NCBI GenBank assembly: GCA_917880885.1
Contig: OU862909.1
Span: 35,214,405 to 35,278,404, forward strand
DNA length: 64,000 nt
Direction of reading: 5' to 3'
DNA from: Limnephilus marmoratus
Taxonomy: Eukaryota; Arthropoda; Insecta; Trichoptera; Limnephilidae
Shown: piece after piece, positions 1 to 11,306 of the stretch
Numbering within the stretch: position 1 is the stretch's first letter
Layout: every line of letters begins with the position of its first letter
Notes under the pieces: model-generated
Seen by the model: the letters and a program-made list of their open reading frames with translations, nothing else
Told to the model about the DNA's origin: nothing
The model's database searches: none
Translations under genes and position numbers: made by a program

Positions 1-842
1 AACATTCGAAACTTGAACCTACGAATAGTGGCTATACATAGGATAAGTTAGCCGAGTTTTTTTAACCTCTTGCGAGTATTTATTTGTTCATTTATTAATA
101 TTCGTTATCGTACGGATAAGATATCAGGAGGATGCTGAAATACCCTCTTAGTACAAATAATGTGATTTAGAGTGGTCGCGCGAAACAACTAATGATTAAG
201 TAGATAGACTGTAAGCAAACATGTTTACAAAATACATGTTCATGAAAGCTGCTAGATTCACGTAGGTAGTAGCTAGGTATATAAAATAACCCGAAAACAC
301 ACCTGTGATACACATAAAAACGTAGAAATTCATAAAACTACCTGGCCGTATTAGGTGAGTTGCGGTAGGCGTCCATAAACGGGCGGAAATCTCTACAATT
401 TATCACGTAATTTCAACATCTCGGGGCGTCGAAAGAGCCTTAAGGGGCGCAGGCGCTCGGCGGCCGGAAGGCCTGAGAGGGGTGGAAGCCTTCGGCACGC
501 GAGCCACCCACCCAACTACCCGACCACCCCCAGGGAGGCTTTGTGCGTAAGGCTCCGCCGAAACATGCGGCCGCTGATAACATCTTTGTTGCCGGCTATA
601 ACAAGAATTCTCGGTTTAATTTAAAAGTGAGATTGAGCAATTCATAATAAATATTCTTCACACTTTACTGCCTAGTACTTACGAGGTAGTTTTATTAAAT
701 TTTCATGAAAATTATAACCCTATAACTATCACACCTTGTTTTCGTGGATAGGCAGAACTGATTTTTCTTTTCGGATAACATTCATTCAAATGCTATCACG
801 AATTTCTTTTTATGCAAGATTATTATAATTCCTCCTTCTTTG
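1..842. other. No gene recognised; short GC-rich island at about 420-560
   Basis: AT-rich sequence without a convincing reading frame. The segment at 420-560 is clearly richer in G and C (gcgctcggcggccgg and a run of cccacccaactacccg) and could be host regulatory DNA or an unrecognised repeat. The window starts upstream of the visible T-box exon, probably inside the preceding intron. Confidence 0.4.
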
Positions 843-990
843 AGGAGCGACAACGTCCTCAAAGACATATCTATCTTGGAGCTTCCGAACTGAAGAGAGC
901 TGGCACAAAACCGAGATGAGTGGAGGAAGACTCTTGAGAAGGCCAAGACCCACCAGGGGTTGTAGAGCCAATAGTGATGATGATGATTAT
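843..990 (+). pseudogene. RTE-type non-LTR retrotransposon 3' end (copy 1)
   Basis: The sequence encodes the last residues of an endonuclease/RT polyprotein (SDNVLKDISILEL, then RDEWRK and AKTHQGL with stop) followed by a GATGAT microsatellite tail, the usual 3' architecture of RTE-clade elements. It is the same 3' end as at 36591-36783. A TGG to TGA change (Trp to stop) near 890 breaks the frame. It is a dead, severely 5'-truncated copy. Confidence 0.75.
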
Positions 991-3770
991 AATTCCTTGT
1001 GGTACGAATTATTTCAGATATTTTGTTTATCATTTTTACAATGAATATTCATAAGGTTCTTTTTTCACAATTTACAAATTCCTCAAATATTTCGACCATG
1101 GTAAAACGACGCTTTTCGTCACATAAAAACTCGGGTGCGGGGCAGTGGCGGCCGCTGCCCTGAGAATGTGGTGGTTCACTGACAATCCGTACCTACTTAT
1201 GACAAAAAAATATTAATTAGGAATTTTTAATTATTAATTTATTTTCAAACAAACTGTTATTTCCTCTTATATATTCAACACTGGTTTCACTCATTTTTGG
1301 AATAAAATTATATATTAACAAATTATGTTATTAGTATTTAACATAATCGATACAAAAAAAAGCAATGACAATCATTACGTCACGGGTCAATATAACGCAG
1401 CTAGACGCAAGCTAGACTGATCTGCATCTACATATTATGATCTTCGCCGAAATTCGATTGTATTCGTATCACCTCGGGTTATGGTTCATGGTCAATCGGT
1501 CAATTGCAGTCAACTTCAGCAAGAATCGGATTATGTTGGGCGTGAGGCACACGGATTCGAGCCAAATTCTGGTACAAATAGCGAAATCGACGCGCTTCCG
1601 ATGGTTTAAATATCCCATACAAAAACATGATTTGGTTCGTTTGCAAAGCGAATAGATTAAAAGCGTTCTCCCTGATAATATTCGTAGCATTATTTGGGTA
1701 ACTAATATTTTGAAATGATTAAATTAGAGATTTTATAGATTTAAATTAGAGATTTTTTTAGTCTTCAAGCAAACTTAGCCATTATAATTTGCCAGTGCTG
1801 CCTACGAACACGCCGCCCTTGGTACGGGGTGCTAAAACGCAGAGCTAGGCAAATGGGTAGTTGGGTATTTGGGTAGTTGGTAGAGGTAGCTAATTAACGC
1901 ACGCCTTCCGCTGTTTCAGAGGTCGTTAGTAACAACAGCCTGAAGTGGACTAATGAGGCTAGATATTTCATAGCGGACCCACCCCGGAAGAAAAATAAAT
2001 TATTAAACATAACCCCGATTAGTTAGACCTCCGAAACTACGCAGGATTGGAGAGCTGCCATTTTGAAATATTTCAAAAATACAGCACAACATCCCCTTGC
2101 ATTTATTTATAACATTTACATGGTAATATCAAATTATGAATTCTTTAATTTTTATTTTCCAACCATGAGCTTTTAAGCTGGTAATAGCGAAGTAATCCAA
2201 AATCATCAGTTGTTAGTTTTAAAATTAGATCGCTTAGAAATATTTTAGATGTTTTAAGAAGAGAATTTGCTTTGAAGTAATCGAGTATTTTTTTGATTAG
2301 TCTTTTTATTAACCCAGAAAAATTAAAGTATCAAACTGATAAAAACTCAAGTTCAAAATCTCTTACTTACGAATCCCTTTTCGATTATGTTTTTATTGTG
2401 TAATGTGGAAAAGTATTTTTTTTATAAAGTGATCGCAAAATAAAATATATAAGGAGTATTATTGAATGGCCTAATTTAATATATAACTCTAATAAATAGT
2501 ATATAACTTAGGGCAGCCACGTGAAAAATTACGGGATAGTCTGAATGAAACCATTTCCAATTTTAATCTGACAAAAAATATTTTCTGTTATAAATCTTAT
2601 ATTATAGGGAGATAAATTCTTTATCGCTTGTTTGTGTTGTTCACATAATCAGTCCTAATTTTGAAAATAACACTAATTCAAAGCAAATTTAAGTTCATTG
2701 AAGCAGAGTTACACGGACAGACACACAACCAAAATTTGTAGGTATTTTTGATAACTATAACATTCTAGCATACCGCTTCAAATTCAGAACTCAACTGTTT
2801 ACTCTCTTTGACATTTGACAAAATCCAAACTGCTCGTGATAGTCGTGAGAGCAGATCCAAGGAGCATATCTTACCTCTTACTTATCCACAATTCACAATT
2901 TGGGAGGCGAGGGAGGGGAGGGTATGGGCATCACCGTCCAATTATGCTAAATTTGATTTGGACACCAAGTCTTGGATTACAAGCCAAGACAGATCAAACA
3001 TTAAGTATTACCAATGGTCCACACATGCACAGAACTGTAATGTAGGTATTATATTAAATTGAATATAACAAAATAGATTCCGTAACGAATGCTTGGGTAT
3101 AATAATACCCAGTAGAGTTTCCATAATAATTATCTTCCTTATTAAATTAACTTCACTTCTTCGGACAATGCGTTTTATCGTCCCATTCAAATCTAACCAA
3201 TTATATAAAATATGTTTTTGTCCAGTTCCCCCGTATAGTTATACCATAGGCGATACTTTTATTGTGCCGAGTTTACACCTACATTTGTAATGAAATACGA
3301 TGACGTCCCGTTTTCGGAGCCGCTCGTAACGTCCGCGTTTAATGGCATGTGGAAAATGTTTCCCTAATTTGCCCAAAACACGTCGGCTTTTTCATGATTC
3401 GGGGTCATCAGTAACCGAGGGTTATCACGCCCCTCCGCTGTAATTACCCGCTGCATTCTCCGGCCACAATCCACAATCACACCGTATTGTTTCATTACGC
3501 TGATGAAAGTGGCTCTTGGTTATGTGCTTTATTGACTGCATGACATGATTGTGAGCAATTAATTAGACGGACAACAAAAGGTGATTTGAAAGGAAAAGTC
3601 AGTGGGGAATAACACGGTTTAACGAATTAAATAGGTTTCTACCAAGTTAAACACGTAGTTGTCTTTGGTTTTCATTTAGAACTGAGTTGCGTTTTGAATC
3701 ATTATAATAATTTGTTTTTAAATTACAGGCCCGATTTAAATCCATACAAGTTATTAATAGCAACATCTTG
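991..3770. other. AT-rich sequence without recognised genes
   Basis: No convincing coding sequence was found. A dispersed repeat occupies about 2160-2260 (separate entry). The stretch at about 3300-3480 has mixed composition (tgacgtcccgttttcggagc, gtaattacccgctgcattct) unlike its neighbours and shows no repeat elsewhere in the window. It may be conserved non-coding DNA of the T-box locus, but that is speculative. Confidence 0.4.
2160..2260 (+). repeat. Dispersed repeat with ATTAGATCGCTTAGAAAT core
   Basis: The core at 2224-2251 (attagatcgcttagaaat, then attttagatg) recurs at 4678-4718 in the same orientation and at 44361-44410 in reverse complement. Flanking similarity (aagtaatccaaaatcat versus aagtaatgccaaatcat) shows that the homology extends beyond the core. 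Class unknown. Confidence 0.6.
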
Positions 3771-3778
3771 GACGCTAA

Positions 3779-4203
3779 AGCGTCGATGACACGTGGCGAG
3801 TTTACAAGCTACTTTCTGGGAAATTCACTATCTGTTAGTAAACTCGCCCAGTGTCATCGTGTTACTTGCTAACTAGCAGCGACTAGCAGATTGTTGACAA
3901 TCTACGAAAAAAAGTTGAAAGGTCGTCAACTTTACTCACCTACACGCTTGCTCGTGATTGGTTTATTTATGTTTCCAACATGGCTTTCGATAAACAGCTG
4001 ATTTCGACTGTCAAACATCTGACGAATTAGTTTACGCAGGCGTCATTATTCTTGTTACTGGCGCTAGCAGCGGTCTCAGTTTCCTACGCTTCTGAGCGAG
4101 TGGACAGTTTTGTGCGTCATCGTGACAATCTCACTCGCCGATTTACCCGCTTTTAAACTTAGTAGATAGTAGCTTGTAAACTCGCCGTGTGTCATCGAGC
4201 CTT
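3779..4203. mobile_element. Foldback MITE with TCGATGACAC termini
   Basis: The left end (tcgatgacacgtggcgagtt, tacaagctact) is repeated as reverse complement at the right end (agtagcttgtaaactcgc, cgtgtgtcatcgagc). A further inverted unit lies at about 3838-3862 (gtaaactcgcccagtgtcat) and a partial one near 4111-4140. No coding capacity. Superfamily unknown because the target duplication is unclear. Confidence 0.7.
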
Positions 4204-4409
4204 AAGTAGGTTCGTTCTAATACACTAGTACCTGAGAATGATATTTTATTCTTCATCAAGTTATTTTTATTTATACTGAATCTCTACATGATTATCGACA
4301 AATTAACGCTTGAAAATTTTTTTTCACCTTAAAATGCTATTATTTTTAATATTTTCTCGTGGAATGTCATTCTAGTATTGCACGGTAGAATACGAAAGCG
4401 ATTTTATAT

Positions 4410-4925
4410 ACATTAGGTGATTTTTCACTAAAACGGCGCTATATAAGTCATCCAAACATTATTTTCATTATGTTTATTTTGACATAAATAAAATAATTTT
4501 TTTATTGGTTTTACAAGTCAGCATATTCTATATGTAAATACTTAGATACATTTAGTGAAGTGAACTCATATCAAACCCGTGTGCACCGTGCAATCTCTCA
4601 AATCAAGTCGATAAAATATAATCTATTGTTGAGGCGATGCACTACTAAGGAATGGAAAATGGTGTGATTTTGGTTAGAAAATTAAATCGCTTAGAAATAT
4701 TTTAGATGCTTTAAATAAATAACTAAAGTAGCAGGCCTATAAGAACTAGTTTTAGATCAAAATTACTAGGATTAAATTATTACTTATTTTTGCGACCTAG
4801 CATACGACCACTTTTTCGGTTATTGCTTTATTGTATATTGTCGAAGATTAATCACAGCGCCCTTGAGGTGATTTTTCACAAAAACGGCGCTATATAAATT
4901 AGCCAAATATTATTATTATTATTAT
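4410..4925. repeat. CR1-like 3' tails and dispersed repeats
   Basis: Two segments near 4415-4480 and 4855-4925 carry the 3' terminal motif of a CR1-like retrotransposon (gtgatttttcac, aaaacggcgctatataa), the second with an (ATT)n tail. The same motif ends the CR1-like fragment at 23230-23290 and, diverged, occurs at about 15455-15515. A copy of the ATTAGATCGCTTAG repeat lies at 4678-4718. All are short non-coding relics. Confidence 0.65.
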
Positions 4926-5185
4926 TAAATTCTTTAGAAAATGATCATAACACATTGAAATTTTCGTGCCTAAGCTTCGCAAAATGAAATAAAACACCTC
5001 TTTTGGCGATGTGTTTTCTCGAATAAATCAAAACAGACCGCTTTTGTTACGGGAATTTAAACCTCATCGCCATCTTCATGAAGAGTGTTATTACTAGCTT
5101 TCTGATCCCGAATTTTAGCCGACGTGGTGTACCGCCTTAAAAATGATTTCATCGTTAATTAAAAAAAGTTGTTCATTGTTCCTAG

Positions 5186-5424
5186 ATCGTCCTGAACTCC
5201 ATGCACCGCTACCAGCCCCGCATCCACCTGGTGAAGTGGCGCGAGCACACGGCGGGCCCCATTGTGGACCTGGAGGCCGAGCAGTACCGCACCTACATCT
5301 TCCCCGAGACTGTCTTCACCGCCGTCACCGCCTACCAAAACCAGCTCATCACCAAGCTCAAGATCGACAGCAACCCCTTCGCCAAAGGGTTCCGGGACTC
5401 ATCGAGACTCACAGATTTTGACAG
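5186..5424 (+). CDS. mid: T-box transcription factor, internal exon (Tbx20/midline-H15 type)
   Basis: This exon encodes about 80 residues of the C-terminal half of a T-box DNA-binding domain, a nuclear transcription factor. It reads [16 protein letters not shown], then [37 protein letters not shown] and TDFDR. The SRLTD stretch after [10 protein letters not shown] is typical of Tbx20 (Drosophila midline and H15) rather than of Tbx1, Tbx2 or Brachyury proteins. The acceptor AG is at 5184-5185 and the donor GT at 5425 (AG|GTGAGA). The exon leaves two bases (AG) of a split Arg codon, completed by the exon at 44523. Its GC-rich, C-ending codons contrast with the AT-rich surroundings, as expected for selected coding DNA. 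Exons for the N-terminal T-box half were not found upstream in this window. Midline and H15 are paralogues in flies and cannot be separated here. T-box identity is certain; subfamily is likely. Confidence 0.93.
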
Positions 5425-5559
5425 GTGAGACACGAAGATAACTAGATACAATTAATTGACAAACGTCGTTTTTTCGCAGAGGTAGGCAGAGAAAACTGAC
5501 CGCCACACAACTCTCTCTTGGCGCACACGTATATGTATATATCGTATATGTGAACGCAA

Positions 5560-5780
5560 ATATCTCTTTCAAATCCCACATATCTGACATTGTCTCCCGC
5601 GCCAACAAAATGCTTGGATTTGGTCTTCGTAATGCGAGATCATTTACTAATGGAATCATGGAGAACACGTGAAGCACTTGTTTGCAGCATCCTGGAATAT
5701 AACTCCATTATTTGGGCTCCTTCTGAACAAAAACATATCCTAGAATTAGAAAAAGTACAAAAGTGGTTGATGTGAAATCT
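5560..5780 (+). pseudogene. Non-LTR RT C-terminal fragment
   Basis: The frame reads VCSILEYNSIIWAP, then LELEKVQKWLM before a TGA. This matches the post-RT thumb region of Jockey/CR1-like ORF2 proteins (pattern VRSxLEYxSxIWxP). The element is severely truncated and lies just inside the large intron. No complete domain. Confidence 0.6.
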
Positions 5781-6539
5781 ACGACATCCTCAAAACCGTT
5801 TATTTATTTCGTTAACTAGGTTTACCCATATACCAAAATATTATCATTTTCTAAATAAAACTTGAACTGTATTTTTTATTGACCGTAGAAAAAGCTCATC
5901 GAATGATTAGTTAAAAATTCGCAACCTCAGGTTTGTTTAGCCAGTTCACGGATTCTAGATTAGTATGTACCTACTTTAGTGGGCTAAAAAACACCCACAT
6001 TTTACAGATTTTTTTCCTGTAATACCTGTTAGCTTCAGAAAGTAATTAATAGCTAATGCGTTGGTAGGTCATCATCTCGCAAATTGCCTCTCATTGTTAT
6101 CCCGTTTACATAATTTAGAATTGTTAAGGGCTTAGCCCTCAGTCGCCAGATTACCATTTTAGGGACATTTACACATGTTCTTCAAACTTTTTACACTGCT
6201 ATATGTTTATGGAGATAAAATGTTAGTATTTACAAAGGTCTTATTCAACAAACAAGCTTGTGCCTTCTATTATGTTTTATTAGTTACATATATAGATAAT
6301 TTAGAGCTCCATATGTCGTGCTGAAAATGACTTAGCAAGCTTAATATGATTGAATTGAAGTTCTAGAATAAAAATGGTGCAAACTTCACGGAGCTAAAAC
6401 TCCAGTGGGAGAGTTTGTGCTGCTTTTAGTTTAGGTTAGGTTAGACCTAATTCTGCCAGAATGTTAGAATATTTCCGCTTTGCATTAAAACCCAAGTAAA
6501 TTGAATGTTTGTTAATGTATCCAAAAACTAAAAACTATT

Positions 6540-6910
6540 TTCATATACGCTTTAAAATTTTAGAAATATCCATCTAATTTTTAAAATATAAAAAATTTGA
6601 ATGCAAACTTTAAAATGTTTTAAAAATGGTACAAATCTTCTCATAAATCTTCCAAATAAGTTATTGTTAATGAAAACCAATAAAAACACATATTTTTTGT
6701 TAGACAAATATATTATAAATATTATCAACACCTCACTTTTTTGTCGTTTCATGTAAAAAAAAAATCCACAATTAAGTTTCATTTTTATTTTTAAATCGCG
6801 GTCGGTAACTTTGATTTCATAAAGTTGTACATTTTAATTATTTTATTGTCATCTTTTAGATTTGAATACATTGAACGGTGTTTTTTTTTTATTTCCAATA
6901 CCATTTAGAC
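6540..6910. repeat. Dispersed AT-rich repeat, left copy flanking SINE-like A
   Basis: The stretch 6712-6908 (ttatcaacacctcac, ttttttgtcgtttcatg, tttcataaagttgtacat, tttagatttgaataca) is repeated almost unchanged at 7247-7456, directly after the SINE-like insert. A third, inverted copy of part of it lies at about 39670-39800. No protein recognised. Confidence 0.7.
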
Positions 6911-7249
6911 AATTTGGGAGGCGGGAATGGGTACCGCCGCCCCGGGAACCTTTATTGGATAACCAATACCTCTGCCATAGGTCACCCTAAGTGGTTCGCT
7001 ACGTTTGGTGATTTAGCAGGGGTTCCTGGGTTCATGGGGAAGGTTTGTCTAGGTCTTGGAGGCGGATGACAATGACACACTGAACCCCACACATTCCTGC
7101 CCACCCCTTAAACCCTTTTCCTTCCCAGAACTCTCCTCTCCTTCCTTTCCTTAAAAAAACCCTCCACACAGCATACCTAAAGATGACATAGGCCCTGAGG
7201 GAAATTATTTTCCTTAGGGCCTCCTGTGTGGAGCTCATGTAAAAAAAAA
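6911..7249 (+). mobile_element. SINE-like family A, copy 1
   Basis: It starts aatttgggaggcggg, continues ggtaccgccgccccggg, tattggataaccaa, ggtcaccctaagtggttcgc and tttagcaggggt, and ends ccctccacacagcat, gccctgagggaaattatttt, gagctcatgt plus A-run. Other copies in this window are at 10840, 21056, 29801, 36170, 49206 and 62437. The oligo-A 3' end suggests retrotransposition. No clear Pol III A/B boxes are visible, so it may be the 3' part of an unknown LINE rather than a true SINE. Confidence 0.75.
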
Positions 7250-7456
7250 TATTATAAATATTATCAACACCTCACTTTTTTGTCGTTTCATGTAAAAAAA
7301 TTAAAAAAAAATCATTTTTAGTAATTGTCATTTTTATTTTCAAATCGCGGTTGGAAACTTTGATTTCATAAAGTTGTACATTTTAATTACTTTATTGTTA
7401 TCTTTTAGATTTGAATACATCGAGTGGTGTTTTTTTTATTTCCAATACCGTTTAGA
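7247..7456. repeat. Right copy of the 200-bp repeat flanking SINE-like A
   Basis: Near-identical to 6712-6908, with small indels (an additional A-rich insertion after gtttcatgt). The two copies bracket the family A insert in direct orientation. Confidence 0.7.
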
Positions 7457-7625
7457 AGTTAAGACCATATTTCTCACTATGATAGTAAGAGAGATACAAC
7501 GATTTCTATGAGACCTATGTGAGTTGTTCCTCAAAGCGAACAAATTTTGGTAAAGAGTTTGGTGTAATGATGATTTTCTCAACGCTGAGAATTTTATCGG
7601 AAAAATGAATTTTGTGCATTTAATA

Positions 7626-8560
7626 TTGGGTCCTTACATATGAAATTGGCGTTTTGCCGTACTGGCAAATTTGATCTCAAATATCTTCCCTTTGGTTAGG
7701 AATTCCAAATTCAAATTTATACAGCTATTTACTCATGAATTTGTGTTTCAAAAATTATAATTCATTTGTTTTTTCCTTAATTGTTTTTTTTCATTGCGTC
7801 ACTTAGTTTACAAAATGGAAAACATGAAATATCGCGTTATTTACGAGTACGAGTTCCACCGTGGCACCAATGCTGCAGAAACGGCTCGAAGGATTAATGA
7901 TGTGTATGGCGACGGTGCCGCAAAAGAAAACACAGTGCGTTTTTGGTTCCAACGTTTTCGTTCTGAAAATTTCGACCTGCAGAACAAGCCCCGTGGACGG
8001 CCGGAAACCAAAGTTGATAATGAAGAATTGAAGGCTATTGTGGAAGCGGATCCATCGCAAACCACGTCCGAGTTAGCTGCAGGCTGCGGTGTTAGTAATT
8101 AAACTGTTTTAATCCACTTGAATCAAATTGGTAAGGTGAAAAAGCTTGAAAGGGTACCTCACGAATTGAGTGAAGCAAATCAACAAACGCGCGTGAGAAC
8201 GCTAGACCACACACTGCACAACAGACGGCTACCAAATTAGAGGAGCTTCAATTGGAATGTCTAAGACATCCACCGTACTCTCCGGACCTTGCCCCAACAG
8301 ATTACCATTTTTTTCGAAATTTGGATACTTCTTGCAAGGGAAAAAATTCAACTCCGATGGGGCAGTCCAAACCGCCTTCAAAGATTTTATCCCGTCCGAA
8401 TGTTTTTTTAGTAAAGGGATCGATGAACTACCTACGAGATGACAAAAGTGCATAGAGAGCAATGGTACATACTTTGATTAAATAAATATATTATATAAAA
8501 AAAAAAATCGACTTTATGTTCCTCCCATACTAAACGCCAATTTCATATGTAAGGACCTAA
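7626..8560 (+). mobile_element. Mariner transposon, internally deleted
   Basis: The terminal inverted repeats are TTGGGTCCTTACATATGAA at the left and its reverse complement TTCATATGTAAGGACCTAA at the right, each flanked by TA (7624-7625 and 8561-8562), the target duplication of Tc1/mariner elements. The total of 935 bp is shorter than a full mariner (about 1.3 kb), because the catalytic core is missing from the transposase. Confidence 0.92.
7815..8485 (+). pseudogene. Mariner transposase, broken
   Basis: The N-terminal part (96 codons) is readable: RVIYEYEFHRGTNAAETARR, then DGAAKENTVRFWFQRF and LQNKPRGRPETKVDNEEL, the two helix-turn-helix modules of the paired-like DNA-binding domain with the GRP linker. 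A TAA at 8100 stops it inside a VSNxTVL motif. After about 8200 most of the catalytic domain is lost. The frame resumes with HPPYSPDLAPTDYHFF, the block around the third catalytic aspartate, followed by a frameshift (GYFLQGKKFNSDGAVQ). It cannot encode active transposase. Confidence 0.9.
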
Positions 8561-8562
8561 TA

Positions 8563-9195
8563 TTTATTTATTTATTTATTGCTTTTTCACAATTTAAATA
8601 CATTTTTAGCATGTAATTATATTAATCATATTAGATGCTGAATTTGTTATGAAGCACTTATTAAGTACCATCTTTACTAAATAGATCCATTTGGAAACAT
8701 GAGAATCCACGCAGATTCCTACAAGATTCGATCTGGATCGTGTTATGTAGGCGTATTTATGCAACTCGAATTAGTATCTTGAGATTTCTGTCATAACTCA
8801 TCAGCTTTGATATTTACCGCAGTTTCATGATCCCAACCGCTTCAGTGCCTCGATACATCACAGTCTATGATAAGCTGTTAGACACTTCACATTACATAAA
8901 TTAGGATAATCTGACAGGGTCTGTAATCATCGGTCAATTTCGTCCCTCAATCGATCCCCATAATGCCTGCTCTAATCAGGGTGTCAATAATGGCGTCAGG
9001 GTAGTTAATGTACATAAATATCATATTATAATAAATTATATTTTTGTAATCAACCCAATTTTTGGTGCCCCCCCCCCCCCCCCCCCATCTCTCCTCTCCT
9101 TTTGATAAATAAAACATTGCTTTAAAAATTACCTTACAGTGGCTTCGAATATATTTAAATGACCTGTTAAAAATATTATGTAAACAACGAATATC
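8563..9195. other. No gene; contains a 19-base poly-C run
   Basis: AT-rich, no convincing frames. A homopolymer of C occupies 9068-9086. Nothing else recognised. Confidence 0.5.
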
Positions 9196-9519
9196 AGCTG
9201 GAACTCAAACTACGGCATCACCAATTGGGGTATGTTGTGAGGCTGAAGGGAGGGAAGGAGATGTGGGAGAGGAAGGTGGGGAAGGCTAAAGTCTTTCAAG
9301 CAACGTTTCAATTTTTAGTGGTGGTCTTACACCACGGCGATACTGAGAGTGTCTTCCACTTTTGAACGTGCCTCAAATTTACTATAAATTTTTAAATTAA
9401 TTAATTGTGAAATAACACAATTTAATCAAATAAAATGTATTTATCACGCCGGGATTTGATCCCACGACCTCCGGACTGTGAGTCAAGAGCCTTACCTCTC
9501 AATCACAGAGGCCGTCAAC
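9196..9519 (-). mobile_element. tRNA-derived SINE family B, copy 1 (minus strand)
   Basis: The minus strand begins with a tRNA-like head (ttgacggcctctgtgattga, then ccggaggtcgtgggatcaaa, tcccggcgtga) containing A-box and B-box like blocks. A body ending gtatgttgtgaggctgaagg and a unit-specific tail follow. Near full-length homologues are at 28511 (minus), 48717 (plus) and 50668 (plus). Confidence 0.85.
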
Positions 9520-9598
9520 TTTATAGGTGTGTTTCGTGGTTACCTGTATTAAATTATATCGATTATCGACCACTGACTACGATTCTTTCGCAGCGATA

Positions 9599-9769
9599 AG
9601 GGAACGTACCCATACTACGTGACACTTTTAGGGGGGGGGGGGGGGTCTTCAAAAGGTCACGCTCCATACAAATGAGCGGCGGGTTCCTTAGGATTTTGGT
9701 CACCAGGGGGGGGGGGGGGGGGGGTTAAAAATTGCAAAAAGTTGGTCACGTAGTTTGGGTACGTTCCCT
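9599..9769. mobile_element. Short hairpin MITE with poly-G tracts
   Basis: Terminal inverted repeats AGGGAACGTACCCA and TGGGTACGTTCCCT, extended by ACTACGTGAC / GTCACGTAGT. Two G homopolymers lie inside (9631-9645 and 9706-9724). At about 170 bp it would fold into a single hairpin. A related element is at 62784-62932. Confidence 0.75.
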
Positions 9770-9789
9770 AAGGGTGATATTTTCCGATT

Positions 9790-10839
9790 CGTAAGTGTAT
9801 TACACGCCTGATTTCAAGACCAGCCTGACGTTGATAAAAAATCTTCGCATTAGGCGTGTTTAAGGTCAAAAAAGTGCCGTGTCAACACCGCCTAAGTCTT
9901 TCTCTGTCGCACATAAGGTTTTACGCATCTTTCTCTTCGCTTACCTTCATTGTAAAGTCAGTAACTGCCACGGAATGAATCGTACCACGTTCAGGCCGTT
10001 ATGAAAATTTGGCGTGTATTATGCTTTTACAATGTATTTTTTTCGCAATTTTGCCTTGTCTTAATTTCTGCGTATTAAGTACTCGTACATGTAGGCATAT
10101 AACAGATTTTCATTTTGTGAACAATGATTGTACATCTTTTAGTATCGTCGCGTACGTTTGTTCTTTGACCGTGAAGGTAATTGACCAAAAGGCAGGTATC
10201 GCAGGAATGCAGGTAGTCGTGTGAAATACCCGTGTGTGCTTTTGCGGTGCTGAGGTGTTATTGTGTGTAGTGATGCCGCCCTGTAATCTCGGCCTTAATA
10301 TACCTCCTCCAACTTCTCCTCTCCTCTACTTGTGGTCATCCCTGATCTTCGATCGTCCCACTTAAATTCATCACGGCAAATCAATGCGTGTCATAAAAGA
10401 AAATAATAAATTTACATAGATTATGGAAAATTCTTCAAAATTTGAAGACTTTACAATGGCACCGATTAGCCATAATAATACATTGCAAATTTTTATAGCA
10501 ACATTCTTGTGATCATATATCAACTCAACTGTTGATTAAATTATGTACCTCAAATATACTAACTTATCTATTTTACTTAGATCGATAAGGGTTTCCCGAT
10601 AGGTACCTACGCTAAGCAGTTGTTTTCACCGAATTCTTACCAATAAATCATAAAGCGCTGTGAACGGTTAATTCATTAAATGAAAACAAATCACTTTGTA
10701 AAACACCACTATTTAATCACTATTTAATCTACATGTTTCGAAACGAAAGGTTTCTTGGCCATGATTAATATTAATAAAAATAACAAAAGACAAACCAGTA
10801 TAGATAAATAAGAACTATACACAAATATTTTATTTATTT
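9790..10839. other. No gene recognised
   Basis: AT-rich. At 10725-10790 the sequence catgtttcgaaacgaaaggt, ttcttggccatga resembles degenerate palindrome ends seen at 34550-34590 and 15900-15940. No coding sequence supported. Confidence 0.4.
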
Positions 10840-11306
10840 TTTTACGTTAGCTCCACACAGGAGGCACCGAGGAAAAAATTTCCCTAGGGGCCTATGTCAT
10901 CTTTGAGGATGCTGTGTGGAGGGTTTTTTAAGGGAAAGGAAGGAGATGAAGATATGAAAAGGAAAAGGGTGTGAGGGTTGGGTAGGAATCTGGGGATCAG
11001 TGTGGCCAGGAGTGACGGACGTATGAATCTATTCCTCACACTGCGGTGCAAGGCGAAGGGTTGGGAGAATGCAGCTGGAGAGGTCAAAAGGCCTCCCTCA
11101 ATCAGTCTCCTCCGATCCAGCCCGCCACGCAGTGGTTGGGAAAACGTATCCGCCACCAAGACCTAGACAAACCTCATCCCATGAACCCGGGCACCCCTGC
11201 TAAGTCACCAAACGTAGCGAACCACTTGGGGTGACCTGTGGCAGGGGTGTTGGTTGTCCAATAAATGGTTCCCGGGGCGGCGGTACCCATACCCGCCTCC
11301 CAAATT
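10840..11306 (-). mobile_element. SINE-like family A, copy 2 (minus strand)
   Basis: Reverse complement of the family A consensus, beginning tttacgttagctccacacag and ending ccgcctcccaaatt. It is longer than copy 1 because it retains an internal segment (gcagctggagaggtcaaaag, ccgatccagcccgccac type sequence) that copy 1 lacks. Apparent reading frames across it are repeat sequence, not genes. Confidence 0.8.

Noticed and set aside
5186..5424. Assignment to Brachyury, Tbx1/org-1, Tbx2/omb or Tbx6/Dorsocross
   Set aside because: The [11 protein letters not shown] continuation and the APLR and EKAR blocks fit midline/H15 (Tbx20) better. A profile comparison would settle it.
10884..11234. Overlapping frames of 62-91 codons
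   Set aside because: They lie fully inside a family A repeat copy and are not conserved as frames in the other copies.
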